From Streptomyces sp. SCSIO 30461 (GTDB lineage Bacteria > Actinomycetota > Actinomycetes > Streptomycetales > Streptomycetaceae), in contig NZ_CP146101.1 in the NCBI RefSeq assembly GCF_037023745.1, positions 3,526,001 to 3,590,000 on the forward strand: 64,000 bases of DNA, in the 5' to 3' direction. Position numbers and translations under genes: made by a program. Shown piece after piece: positions 26,503-35,089 of this stretch (within the stretch, counting starts at the first letter, position 1; the number at the start of each line of letters is the position of its first letter). The notes below the pieces were generated by a model. That model worked only from the letters and a program-made list of their open reading frames with translations. It did no database searches and was not told the DNA's origin.

Positions 26503-27537
26503 ATGATGGGCCGGCGCCCGGTATCCCTGCTGTCGGCCATGGCCGCGGCCTTGCTGATATCCGGCTGCGGAGGCACCGTGGAGCGGAAGGAGGCCCCGTC
26601 AGCCGATCACGCTGCCAAGGGGTTCCCGGTCACCGTGTCCAACTGCGGTGTGAAGACGACCTATCAGCGTCCGCCGCAGCGTTCGGTGTCGATGAACCAG
26701 CACGCGACCGAGGTCATGCTGGCACTGGGGCTGGAGAGGTCCATGGTGGGAACCTCCTGCCTCGACGACAGGATCCTGCCGGAGTACCAGGGCGCCTATG
26801 ACGGGATCAAGGTCCTGGCGAAGGAGTACCCCTCGTTCGAGGCACTGCTGGCCGCCGAACCGGACTTCGCCTACGGCGGTTTCGCCAGCACCTTCGACGA
26901 GAAGGAAGGGCGTGGCCGCGACGCTCTCTCCAAGGCCGGGATCAACTCCTATCTGAACATCGAGGAGTGCCCGTCGGGGCCGGTGACCATGGCCGCCATG
27001 GACCAGGAGATCCGGAACGTGGCGAAGATCTTCGGTGTGCCGGACCGGGCGGAGCTGCAGTTGAAGAAGCTCCACGGCACCCTGGACAGCGTCGAGGACA
27101 GACTCGCCGACACCGCGCCGATGAAGATCTTCGTCTACGACAGCGGCGACAAGACCGCATTCACCGCCGGTGGCGCCGGCATCGGCAATGAGATGATCAG
27201 GCTGGCCGGCGGGATGAACCTCTTCACCGACCTGGACAAGGCGTTCGGTGACGTGTCGTTCGAGCAGGTGGCAGAGCGTGCGCCCGAGGCGATCGTCATC
27301 TACGACTACGGCGACCAGTCGGTCGAGGACAAGAAGAAGTTCCTCCTCGCGAACCCGGCGCTGAAGGACGTACCCGCCATCAAGAACAAGCGGTTCGCCG
27401 TGCTGCCGCTGTCGTCCACGGTGCTGGGCGTCCGGGTCCCGTCCGGCGTGGATTCCCTATGCCGAGGTCCGCGTCCTTCCGGACGAATTCCACCGGCCGT
27501 TCGACCTCCGTCGTCAGCCGGTCACACAGGGCGCTGA
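26503..27537 (+). CDS. Corrinoid/iron-type ABC substrate-binding lipoprotein, 3'-truncated
   Basis: The ATG at 26503 starts a signal peptide ending in the lipobox LLISGC, so this is a lipoprotein facing outside. The body is a class III (BtuF/FhuD-type, PF01497-like) binding protein: RSVSMNQHATEVMLALGLE, the E/D-rich LAAEPDFAYGGF, and GGAGIGNEMIRLAGG. The B12 riboswitch upstream points to a corrinoid or cobalt ligand. The family-like sequence ends at VLGVRVPSGVDSL near 27460. After that, 25 residues are read from the antisense of a truncated barstar-like gene. The native C-terminus and any permease/ATPase genes have been lost in a rearrangement. Confidence 0.8.
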   Translation: MMGRRPVSLLSAMAAALLISGCGGTVERKEAPSADHAAKGFPVTVSNCGVKTTYQRPPQRSVSMNQHATEVMLALGLERSMVGTSCLDDRILPEYQGAYDGIKVLAKEYPSFEALLAAEPDFAYGGFASTFDEKEGRGRDALSKAGINSYLNIEECPSGPVTMAAMDQEIRNVAKIFGVPDRAELQLKKLHGTLDSVEDRLADTAPMKIFVYDSGDKTAFTAGGAGIGNEMIRLAGGMNLFTDLDKAFGDVSFEQVAERAPEAIVIYDYGDQSVEDKKKFLLANPALKDVPAIKNKRFAVLPLSSTVLGVRVPSGVDSLCRGPRPSGRIPPAVRPPSSAGHTGR

Positions 27538-27637
27538 GATCGGCCCCGTAGCAGGGGCCGAAATCCAGGGCTCGGGACAGGAAGCCGTGGAGGTCCGGCA
27601 CGGTGCGGATGACCGTACCCTCGATGACCACCTTCAC
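27380..27637 (-). pseudogene. Barstar-like (barnase inhibitor) gene, 3'-truncated
   Basis: From a GTG at 27637 the first ~57 residues match the barstar family: a short beta strand VVIEGTVI, then LHGFLSRALDFGPCYGADLS, then LCDRLTTEVERPVEFV. Barstar proteins inhibit secreted ribonucleases, or are orphan immunity-type proteins. The similarity stops near 27465, the same point where the convergent binding-protein gene loses its own similarity; the remaining codons are antisense to that gene. The inhibitor lacks its last helix and strand and is likely inactive. Confidence 0.6.
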
Positions 27638-28407
27638 GATCCTTACCTCAAACGGCCCTGGACCGCGGGGCCGCAGCCCTCCGGCAGACCCCGCACGACG
27701 AGCATCATGGCCTCCTCGATCGTCGCGGTACGGGGTTGAGGGCGTCGGCGGCCGGCCGGCGCGCTTCCTGACGGCGCCCGAGCGCTGAACGGCCTGTTCC
27801 GCGCTCCGATTCCTCGCTCCGTTCCTTGGGCAGGCGACCGTATTCCACCGCGCCGCGACGGGACTCGCCGACGCGAGCGCCCGTTTCGGCCAGCTCGACT
27901 CGGCGGAATCCTTCCGTCAGCCGGATGCCGGGCCGCGCCGTCGTCAGCGCCCGGGAAGCGCCGGACCGGAGCCCGGAGCGGCGGCGACCGTCAGCGGAGC
28001 GACTTCGGCTCCACTCACCCGGTCGACCGATACGGCCTGGACACGGTGTCGTCGCTGCCGGGTCATACCGCGTCGAACGCTCCACTCGCGGCGCCACCTG
28101 GGAATCCGCCCGCCCGCCTGCCCGGTGACGTCGGATCCGACGCGGCCCGCCTGAACGGCACGCTGCCCGCCGCGTCCCCGGCCGCGGGGCGCGGCATACA
28201 ACCGAAAGAGGCCACTCGTTTTCCGGGCTCGGCCGTGCACACGCGCTCATGGGCCCTCAGCGTCGGCATCCGAACCGCCTCAGAGATGCCGATGCGCACC
28301 CTCGGCACCATACGACTGTGGCCGGATTCGTCATCTGACGGGTGTTCGAACACGGTGATACTCGGGGCTGGGCAATCCGCCCGAACCCCTACGTCCGGAG
28401 GCCATCC
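27638..28407. other. 770-bp region before the lanthipeptide precursor, no supported gene
   Basis: It should contain the promoter of the lanthipeptide operon and of the barstar-like gene. The overlapping frames are Arg/Pro/Ser-rich and inconsistent. Nothing resembling a LanT transporter, protease or regulator is present, and no clear operator was found. Confidence 0.45.
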
Positions 28408-28608
28408 ATGCCCCAGACCAGTGTGCACACCGCAGCCGTGCTCGAAGCATGGCTGACCGGTGCCGACACCGCGTACGGCCTGTCGAACCCGGCAGGTCCT
28501 CTCTATGTCGGCGGCGCGGCCGCCGAAGCCGCCCTCACCGACCCGAGCGACTCGCTCTACGGCTTCTGTTCCAGCCCGAGCGGTTCGCGCGGCAGCTGGT
28601 GCTGCTGA
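28408..28608 (+). CDS. lanA: Class II lanthipeptide precursor peptide
   Basis: A 66-residue peptide starting at ATG 28408 behind CCGGAGG. It lacks Cys until residue 54 and then ends FCSSPSGSRGSWCC. This gives three Cys (54, 65, 66) and five nearby Ser, so up to three lanthionine rings are possible. The leader is short and helical (AAVLEAWLTGADTAYGL), and a GG pair at residues 35-36 could mark a double-glycine-type cleavage point (VGG/AAAEAAL). It lies 100 bases before a full-length LanM gene in the same direction, separated by a hairpin. The core does not resemble any lanthipeptide known to me. Cleavage site and ring pattern are inferred. Confidence 0.8.
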   Translation: MPQTSVHTAAVLEAWLTGADTAYGLSNPAGPLYVGGAAAEAALTDPSDSLYGFCSSPSGSRGSWCC

Positions 28609-28619
28609 CACGTGACCAC

Positions 28620-28651
28620 AGGGAACCGCGCGCTCGTGGGCGCGGTTCCCT
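28620..28651 (+). terminator. Hairpin between precursor and synthetase genes (attenuator-like)
   Basis: AGGGAACCGCGC (28620-28631) pairs perfectly with GCGCGGTTCCCT (28640-28651) around an 8-base loop, 11 bases after the precursor stop. There is no T tract. Such hairpins between lanA and lanM typically allow partial read-through, so the small substrate is made in excess of the enzyme. Confidence 0.75.
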
Positions 28652-28708
28652 CGCTTGTCCAGGCCCTTCACGGGGCGTACGCGCGGGCGGAGAGGGAGAC
28701 GGCGGACA

Positions 28709-31564
28709 GTGAGTGGATCGACGACGGACAAGCCGGGGGAACCGGCGGCGAAGGAGCCGGACGACCGGGGCGGGGCCGAGTGGTTCGACCGGCCTGTGCG
28801 GTCCGTCGCCCGGCCCTGGCGGGAGACACTGGCACGGCGGCTGGCCGCCATCCGCGGACTGGACCCGGACGAGCGGAACACGCTCCTGGAAGCCGGCCAT
28901 ACCACCCTGCTGAGGTCCCTGCACGCGAAGCTGTCCCGACTCTTCCTCATCGAACTGCACGCCCTGCGCATGACCGCAGGACAGAGCCCCGCCGCCGAGG
29001 GGACCGCACGGACCTGGGACGCGTTCATCGAACAGGCGGGTGAGGACGGCTATCTCGACCGGCTCGCCGCCGAGCGGTACCCGACCCTCGCCCGCCGCGT
29101 CGCCTCGGTGGCGCGGCTCTCCGTCGAGGCCACCGCCATCTTCGCCGAGCGCATCGCAGCGGACCGCGAACTGCTCGCGCCGCTGTTGGGAGCCGCCCCC
29201 GGTCGACTGCGGGCCGTCGCCTTCGGCGAGGGCGACAGCCACCGGGGCGGCCTGACGGTCAGCCGGGCAGACTTCACCGGCGGGACCGTCATGTACAAAC
29301 CCCGCCCGTCCCGGGCCGATCTCGCGCTCGGCGAGCTACTGGACGACATCTACGCCGACTTCCCCGCCGCCCCGGCACCGCACACACGCATCAGGGTGCC
29401 GCGGACCCTGGCCCGCGACGGCTACGGCTGGGCGGAGTTCGTCGCCCACCGCTACTGCGCCGACGACGCCGAACTCGCCGCGTTCTACCGTAACGTCGGC
29501 CACTGGCTGGCCGTGCTCCGTCTCACCGGCGGCACCGACATGCACGCGGAGAACATGATCGCGACCGGGCCGATACCGGTCATCGTGGACGCAGAAACAC
29601 TCTTCGACGCCCCCGCCCCCTTCCCGCCCAGCGGCCGGGGCGACGCCGTGGACGTGGCAGCCGCCGCCATCCGGCGCACCGTTCTGCGCACCGGACTGCT
29701 GCCCGTGCGCGGTACCGGCTTCGCCCTCGGCGGAGTCGACATCTCCGGGATCGGGGCGCTCCCCGGCCAGCAGCCGCTGATTCCCAACCCCGTGATCGCC
29801 GACGGCGGCACCGGTGCGGCCCGTTTCGAGGTGGACCTCGTCGCCATGCCCATCGCGGGCAACCACCCCAGCCCCACTCCGGTGCTGAGCACGTACTGGG
29901 ACCGGATCCTGGCCGGCTTCCGTGAGATGACCGCGCATCTGCGCCGCCCCGGCACCGACCCGTACCGGCTGCTGCGCCGTTTCGAGGGCGCCCAGGCACG
30001 CCGAATCCTGCGGCCCACACAGGCGTACGTCGACATCGGCCGCATGCTGTGGCACCCGGCGTCCCTCTACGACGAGCCGGCCGCCGTCGAACGCGCCCGG
30101 GACATCCTGAGGCGCAATGCCGACGTACTGCCCGGCGCGCCCCGCGACCGGGCGGCCATCGACGGCGAGATCGCGGAACTCCTGGCCGGAGACGTGCCGA
30201 TGTGCACCTTCACCGTGGACACGGCCGCCGTGCACGCCACGGTCGAGGACTGGCGTGACGCCGACCTGGCGTTCGAGGAGGCGGTCATCCAGGACGCACT
30301 GGTCGGCGCCTACCTCAACGAACGCACCCTGCCGGGCAGGGTGCGAGCGCCCGCGTGGCAGCCGCACGCCCAGGACCGGGAGCGGCGTCGCCGTGATCTG
30401 GCCGTGCGGATGGTCCGGCGCCTGTGCGACGGTGCGGTGCGCGGCGAGGACGGCACGGCCACCTGGATCAGCCCCGTCTTCACTCCCGCCGGATGGTCCA
30501 TCAGAGTGCTGCCCGCCGACCTCTACACCGGGCAGGGCGGAGTGGCCCTGGCCCTCGCCGAGTATCTCGCCGAGGTACGGGTCGGGCGGGCCGACAAGGT
30601 GCCCGGCGTCGCCGAGACCTACGAGGGAGCCCTGCGTGTGCTGATCGGCACCGAGGAACACACGCCGACACCGTCCGCCGGGGCGTTCAGCGGTGCAGCT
30701 TCACAGGTGTGGACGTGGCTGGCACTGCACCGCGTGCTCGGCGGACGGCACCTGCTGGAGCGGGCCGCCGAACGGGCCGTGCTCCTGGCGGACAGCCCTC
30801 TCGTCGAGGACGACGTGGAGGTGGACCTGCTCAACGGAGCTGCGGGCGGCATCGTCCCGCTGCTCGGCCTGGCCGCGGCGACCGGGCAGGACTGCTGGCT
30901 GGAAGCCGCCGCCCACATCGGCCGCCGGCTCACCGGCCTGGCCACCGTCGACGCGAGCGGCGCCCGATGGACGACCCGGCTCAACCCGGAGGGCATCGGC
31001 GGTTTCGCGCACGGCGCCACGGGCATCGGCTGGGCGTTGGCCCGGCTCGCGCTCGCCGGCGCGGGCTCCGCATCGGACCGGCGCGACTGGTCCCACCTCG
31101 CCGAACTGGCCTTCGCCTACCAGGAGTCCCTGTACCGGCCGGAGTACGGGAACTGGCTGGATGTGCGCATAGGAGCCGAGGAGGACTTCTTCACCAGTTG
31201 GTGCCACGGCAGCGCGGGAATCGGCATCGGCATGCTCGACCTGCACCGTCGTACCGGCGAAGCCGCTCGCCTCGACATGGCCCGGCGCGCCGCGCAGGCG
31301 TGCGCCGCCGACGGCTTCGGCTGGAGCCACACCCTGTGCCACGGCGACCTGGGCTCCTGGGAGTTGCTCACCGCCCTGGACTTCGCCGACCGTGCCGACC
31401 TGGACGCCGAGATCCTCACCGGCCTCGAACAGCGCGGCCCGGTCGGGGGACTGGCCCGCGAGGCGTTCTCGCCGAGTCTGATGTCCGGATTGGCGGGAGT
31501 CGTGCACACCCTGCTTCGGATGCACCCCGAGTCCGAACTGCCCGATCCGTTGCTGCTCGACTGA
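28709..31564 (+). CDS. lanM: Class II lanthipeptide synthetase LanM
   Basis: About 951 residues from GTG 28709, behind GGAGAGGGAG. The N-terminal dehydratase (residues ~100-580) carries EGDSHRGGLTVS, GGTVMYKPRP, GGTDMHAENMI and PVIVDAETLF, the kinase-like residues that phosphorylate and eliminate Ser/Thr. The C-terminal LanC-like cyclase (~620-951) keeps all zinc ligands: Cys832 (SWCHGSAGIG) and Cys877-His878 (TLCHGDLGS), plus the GGFAHGATGIGWAL segment. It should dehydrate and cyclise the peptide encoded just upstream. No LanT, protease, immunity or tailoring gene is visible nearby, so export and leader removal must be supplied elsewhere or have been lost. Confidence 0.95.
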   Translation: MSGSTTDKPGEPAAKEPDDRGGAEWFDRPVRSVARPWRETLARRLAAIRGLDPDERNTLLEAGHTTLLRSLHAKLSRLFLIELHALRMTAGQSPAAEGTARTWDAFIEQAGEDGYLDRLAAERYPTLARRVASVARLSVEATAIFAERIAADRELLAPLLGAAPGRLRAVAFGEGDSHRGGLTVSRADFTGGTVMYKPRPSRADLALGELLDDIYADFPAAPAPHTRIRVPRTLARDGYGWAEFVAHRYCADDAELAAFYRNVGHWLAVLRLTGGTDMHAENMIATGPIPVIVDAETLFDAPAPFPPSGRGDAVDVAAAAIRRTVLRTGLLPVRGTGFALGGVDISGIGALPGQQPLIPNPVIADGGTGAARFEVDLVAMPIAGNHPSPTPVLSTYWDRILAGFREMTAHLRRPGTDPYRLLRRFEGAQARRILRPTQAYVDIGRMLWHPASLYDEPAAVERARDILRRNADVLPGAPRDRAAIDGEIAELLAGDVPMCTFTVDTAAVHATVEDWRDADLAFEEAVIQDALVGAYLNERTLPGRVRAPAWQPHAQDRERRRRDLAVRMVRRLCDGAVRGEDGTATWISPVFTPAGWSIRVLPADLYTGQGGVALALAEYLAEVRVGRADKVPGVAETYEGALRVLIGTEEHTPTPSAGAFSGAASQVWTWLALHRVLGGRHLLERAAERAVLLADSPLVEDDVEVDLLNGAAGGIVPLLGLAAATGQDCWLEAAAHIGRRLTGLATVDASGARWTTRLNPEGIGGFAHGATGIGWALARLALAGAGSASDRRDWSHLAELAFAYQESLYRPEYGNWLDVRIGAEEDFFTSWCHGSAGIGIGMLDLHRRTGEAARLDMARRAAQACAADGFGWSHTLCHGDLGSWELLTALDFADRADLDAEILTGLEQRGPVGGLAREAFSPSLMSGLAGVVHTLLRMHPESELPDPLLLD

Positions 31565-31660
31565 AGTCGGCTCGACCACGAGGATCCCGCCGGACGGCGG
31601 GAACGGCACTTTGCCGCTCCCGCCCTGGCGATCGCCGCCGGCTCTGCCGTCCCGGCATCC

Positions 31661-31741
31661 GTTCGGATCCAGGAGAAACTCCCGGCTCGCAACCGCGTGG
31701 AAATCGCGGATTGGGCCTGGGAGCACGGCATCGTCTCCTGA
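31661..31741 (+). pseudogene. Relic of a LuxR-type response regulator C-terminus
   Basis: VRIQEKLPARNRVEIADWAW followed by EHGIVS and a TGA matches the last helix of LuxR DNA-binding domains, whose usual form is ILxKLxxRNRVExAxWAW. The preceding receiver and helix-turn-helix residues are missing. It lies 100 bases after LanM in the same direction and may be what remains of a cluster regulator. Confidence 0.6.
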
Positions 31742-31782
31742 GTCCGGCCGGTTTGACGCGGGGGCCTGGTGCGGGGGCCTCA

Positions 31783-31820
31783 TGTCCGTGACCCCGCCCA
31801 ATCCGGCGGGGTCACGGACA
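31783..31820. terminator. Bidirectional terminator hairpin
   Basis: TGTCCGTGACCCCGCC pairs perfectly (16 bp) with GGCGGGGTCACGGACA around a 6-base loop. It sits between the lanthipeptide locus and the convergent DUF1990 gene. A weaker 7-bp hairpin TCCCGCC/GGCGGGA is at 31585-31602, just after lanM. Confidence 0.8.
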
Positions 31821-31957
31821 CGACCGGCGTGAGTCCGAGCCGTCCCGCGCGGTGCGGGGCCCCGGACCCTGGGCTTCCCGATCGCGGGCGCACCTGGGGA
31901 AATCATCCGCATGTGGTACCCGCGTGAGGGCCGTTGCCGCGGCGGGGCGCCGCGGAT

Positions 31958-32476
31958 CTACTCCTCGACCCCCGCGCAGAGCTTTCGCAGAGCGGCGCCG
32001 CACCTGCGTGCGTACGCGTGCTGCAACCCGCGTGTCGCGGCCCCGCCCGCGCGGGCATACCACTTCTGCGCTCGGCTGAACGCGGCCACGGTCAGCCAGA
32101 CGGTGCCATCACCCGTGCGGTCGACCAGGAAGGCTTCCTCGCCGCATTCGGGGTGGCCCGCGAGTGTGCCGGAGGCCCAGCCGGCGCGGCGGGGTTCCTC
32201 CACCGCCCACACCACTCGGCAGGGCGCCTTGATCAGCCTGCCCAGGGTCACGGTGAGGTCCACGCCGGGAGTCGCGCGTTCGGCGGTGGAGTCTATGCGG
32301 ACACCCATGGCACGGTGCATCTCCCAGGTGAGGACCGCGTCGGCCGCACGGCGGAAGACCTCGGTGCCCTCGCCGAGTCGGGTGCGCCCGTACGTCGGAT
32401 GGAAGCCGGGCGGGCAGAAGGTCAGGTCGTCGCGGGTCGCGCCGACCGGCTCGTAAGTGAAGGATGCCTCGGGCAT
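31958..32476 (-). CDS. DUF1990 family protein
   Basis: 172 residues from ATG 32476 (MPEASFTYEPVGAT); the longer frame from 32530 lacks support. Family landmarks are visible: an opening FTYEPVGATR, GFHPTYGRTRLGEG, LTWEMHRAMGVRI, then VWAVEEPRRAGWASGTL. The ending has conserved FSRAQKWYARAGG and an amphipathic helix. DUF1990 proteins are small soluble SRPBCC-like proteins of unknown role. It is convergent with the lanthipeptide locus across a strong terminator. Confidence 0.85.
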   Translation of the reverse strand: MPEASFTYEPVGATRDDLTFCPPGFHPTYGRTRLGEGTEVFRRAADAVLTWEMHRAMGVRIDSTAERATPGVDLTVTLGRLIKAPCRVVWAVEEPRRAGWASGTLAGHPECGEEAFLVDRTGDGTVWLTVAAFSRAQKWYARAGGAATRGLQHAYARRCGAALRKLCAGVEE

Positions 32477-32709
32477 GGGACACAAGAGTAGGGCCGGTAC
32501 CCGGGCGGTGGTCGCCCCGGGTACCGCCACCCGCCGGCGATGTCGTGCCCGAGCGGTGCCAAGGCCCCGGGGCGGCGGCCGAGTTCGCCGGCTGCCACGG
32601 TTCCCGGGCGCGCCGCGCCGTCACCGCGGCGGGCGGGCTGCGTTCCCGGGCCGATCCGGAAGGCGGCATTGTCGGCGTTCGCCTGACCCCCGTCCCACCC
32701 CGGGTCTAC

Positions 32710-32719
32710 TGTACGTACA
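32710..32719. promoter_or_regulatory. Perfect palindrome TGTACGTACA upstream of the gene at 32758
   Basis: A 10-bp perfect palindrome lies 38 bases before the start codon, followed by ACACCGTGTAG, in a position suited to an operator overlapping the promoter. The protein that would bind it is unknown. Confidence 0.35.
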
Positions 32720-32757
32720 CACCGTGTAGCTCACCGCTGTCAGCCGAGGAGGAACCT

Positions 32758-33294
32758 GTGCCATCGCCCTGTGACCCCCAGCACGCTCCCGCCGGTGATG
32801 TGGGTGCAGCGCTCATGATGATCGACTCTCGGCTCAGGAGCATCTACGACGAGAAGGACGAGATCGACCCCGAACAGCAGAAACTGATCGACCAGTACGC
32901 CGCATCGCTGGACCCTGAAGGTATCGACGACCTGCTGGACGGCGCCTGCACACTCATCTACATGTACATGCGGTGGCTGCGGATGGCCTACGAGGACCAC
33001 GACAAGGATCCCGTCGAGTATGTGATCCCCAGCCTCGTGGCCACGATGCGCGTGATGCCCCGTAGCTTTCCCCCCGAGGTCATCCCCACCATGGTGGGCC
33101 TGGTCGTCGCAGCGGGTACCGGCCTGAGCCCCAATCTCTGGCGCAAGCAGTACGGATACTGGACCGAGGAGGAGCTGACTCCCCTGGAGGCCACGACCTT
33201 CCTGCTCGCGGACCACATCAACCGCCTCACCGAGGACCATGACTTCGCCACCCGTCTGATCACCGAAGCTCTCTGCCGCGCGGACAAGGGCTGA
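32758..33294 (+). CDS. Hypothetical soluble protein
   Basis: 178 residues from GTG 32758, chosen because GAGGAGG stands seven bases upstream; the open frame extends to 32464 but that part looks non-coding. The sequence is acidic and helical (SRLRSIYDEKDEIDPEQQKL, ACTLIYMYMRWLRMAYEDHD, FLLADHINRLTEDHDFATRL). No family is recognised. It has no signal peptide. A palindromic TGTACGTACA upstream suggests specific regulation. Confidence 0.7.
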   Translation: MPSPCDPQHAPAGDVGAALMMIDSRLRSIYDEKDEIDPEQQKLIDQYAASLDPEGIDDLLDGACTLIYMYMRWLRMAYEDHDKDPVEYVIPSLVATMRVMPRSFPPEVIPTMVGLVVAAGTGLSPNLWRKQYGYWTEEELTPLEATTFLLADHINRLTEDHDFATRLITEALCRADKG

Positions 33295-33742
33295 CGTTCC
33301 GCACCCCCCTGTGAGACCGCGCCGGTCCGGTCGGCACATCTCGAATCGGTATACGAACGCGCTTGCGTCACTACGGCTCCGCGGTGGGAGAAGTGGTCCG
33401 CCTCGTCGGTGCAGCCCGGCAGGGCGCTCGCATCGGCCCCGGTGCGGCAGGCAGGGGACACCGTGAAGTGGCCGTGTGGTGAACGGAGTTGTCCGCGCCG
33501 CCGCCCGTCCCTGGTGAAGGGGCTCTATCGGCAGGTCCTGAACCGCTGTTCAGTTGCCGCGACGCCAACGGTGGTAAGGGAGATCCGGTAGCCCCTATGA
33601 GGCGGATATGAAATCCGTGCAGCTACCTTGCGGTAACAAATGGGCCGTGTCAGATTCCTCTCGCGCTCGGCCGGCGTGCCTCTCCGTCAATGCTCCGTGC
33701 TGACCATCCGTGTCGGCACGGTCTGGATGCAGGAGCATCGCC
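33295..33742. other. Intergenic region before the SGNH hydrolase gene
   Basis: No gene is supported. The stretch 33590-33650 is less GC-rich than its surroundings (GGCGGATATGAAATCC, TGCGGTAACAAATGGG) and may hold the promoter of the downstream hydrolase gene. Confidence 0.35.
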
Positions 33743-34906
33743 ATGCCCGGATTCCACATCGCACCCCTGCGGCTGCCTGCCGCCGCCCTCACGTCCACGC
33801 TCCTCCTCACCACCGCGCTCACCGGCGGTGCCACCCCCGCACAGGCGAGCACGTCAAGTGCGCAGACCGCCGTGGTGTCGATGGGGGACAGCTTCATCTC
33901 CGGAGAAGCCGGCCGCTGGCAGGGCAACAGCAATACGCAGTCCGGCAGCCGCAGCGGCACCGACCGGGCCTATTCCGGTGGTGGCTACGACCCCGCCAAG
34001 ATCTATGGCAGCACCTATGCCAGCGGGTGCGACCGCTCCGACTCGGCGGAGGTGCTCAGCGCCACCGGGATCGCCGACGTGGCGATCAATTTGGCGTGCT
34101 CGGGCGCCACCACCGACCATGTCTTCCGTGCGGTCAACGGCGGCGAGTCGCTCAAGGGCGAGTCCCCGCAGGCCGACCGGCTGGCCGCGGTCGCCGCGCA
34201 GTACCGGGTCGAGCTGATCGCCCTCTCGATCGGCGGCAACGACCTGGGCTTCAGCGACGTCATCACCAACTGCGTCGAGGACTACACCATCCTGTACTCC
34301 TACTGCCACGACGACCAGGGGAAGAAGGTCGACGACCGGATGGACTCGGCCATGGCCGGCATCGCCAAGTCCGTCCAGGAGATCAGGGCCGTGATGTCGT
34401 CAACCGGATACTCGACCGGCGACTACCGCATCGTCCTCCAGTCGGCACCGTCGCCGATCCCCCGCAGCTCCGAGAACCGGTACTCGCAGAGCGGCTGGTC
34501 CAGACTGACCACCGGCGGCTGCCCGTTCTGGAACAAGGACGCCGACTGGGCGCGGGACGAGTTCATCCCCGAGTACGCCGCCGCGGTGAAGGAGGTCGCC
34601 GAGTCCGAGGGAGTCCAGTTCCTCGACCTCCAGGACATGCTCCAGGGGCGTGAGGTCTGTGCCAAGACGACCCGCCTGGCCACGTCGTCGCAGGGGCCCT
34701 CGGCGGCCACCAGCGAATGGGCGCGCTTCCTGGTCAGTGGCGTGGCGCAGGGGACCTTGCAGGAGTCGTTCCACCCGAACTACTACGCCCAGCGCGCTCT
34801 GGGCCGGTGCCTCGCTCTGATCCACGCGAAGCCGACCGGCGACTATGCCTGTCAGAACACGGCAGGCAAGGGCGACTCGGGAATGTATCTCACCGGCGTC
34901 TCCTGA
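33743..34906 (+). CDS. Secreted SGNH/GDSL-family hydrolase
   Basis: 387 residues from ATG 33743, with AGGAG upstream. A signal peptide ends near ATPAQA (residue ~33). The SGNH blocks are visible: VSMGDSFISGEAGRW with the nucleophile Ser, the Gly/Asn region NLACSGATT, SIGGNDLGFSD (block III), and LQESFHPNYYAQ with the catalytic His. Several Cys pairs probably form disulfides. It is an exported esterase or lipase like other Streptomyces GDSL lipases, and the natural ester is not predictable. Confidence 0.9.
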   Translation: MPGFHIAPLRLPAAALTSTLLLTTALTGGATPAQASTSSAQTAVVSMGDSFISGEAGRWQGNSNTQSGSRSGTDRAYSGGGYDPAKIYGSTYASGCDRSDSAEVLSATGIADVAINLACSGATTDHVFRAVNGGESLKGESPQADRLAAVAAQYRVELIALSIGGNDLGFSDVITNCVEDYTILYSYCHDDQGKKVDDRMDSAMAGIAKSVQEIRAVMSSTGYSTGDYRIVLQSAPSPIPRSSENRYSQSGWSRLTTGGCPFWNKDADWARDEFIPEYAAAVKEVAESEGVQFLDLQDMLQGREVCAKTTRLATSSQGPSAATSEWARFLVSGVAQGTLQESFHPNYYAQRALGRCLALIHAKPTGDYACQNTAGKGDSGMYLTGVS

Positions 34907-35020
34907 GGGTCCGCCGCATCCGATCCGGCCCCGTCGACGGGTCGGCGGGTCGGTCGACTGCGCAGGTCAGGGACGCAGTCGGGCGACAGCGTCGTGGGCT
35001 TCGGACGGTATGGGAGCCGG

Positions 35021-35054
35021 GCGGACCGCCGCCGCGGGAGCGGCGGCGGTCCGC
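35021..35054. terminator. Bidirectional terminator between hydrolase and chaplin genes
   Basis: GCGGACCGCCGCCGC pairs perfectly (15 bp) with GCGGCGGCGGTCCGC around GGGA. It is placed between convergent genes. Confidence 0.8.
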
Positions 35055-35089
35055 CATGGCACAGCCGGGGCGGACCGCCGCGCGTGCCG

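Noticed and set aside
28609..28708. Search for a second precursor peptide between lanA and lanM
   Set aside because: Only the hairpin and the LanM ribosome site are present; no further short Cys-rich frame with a start was found.
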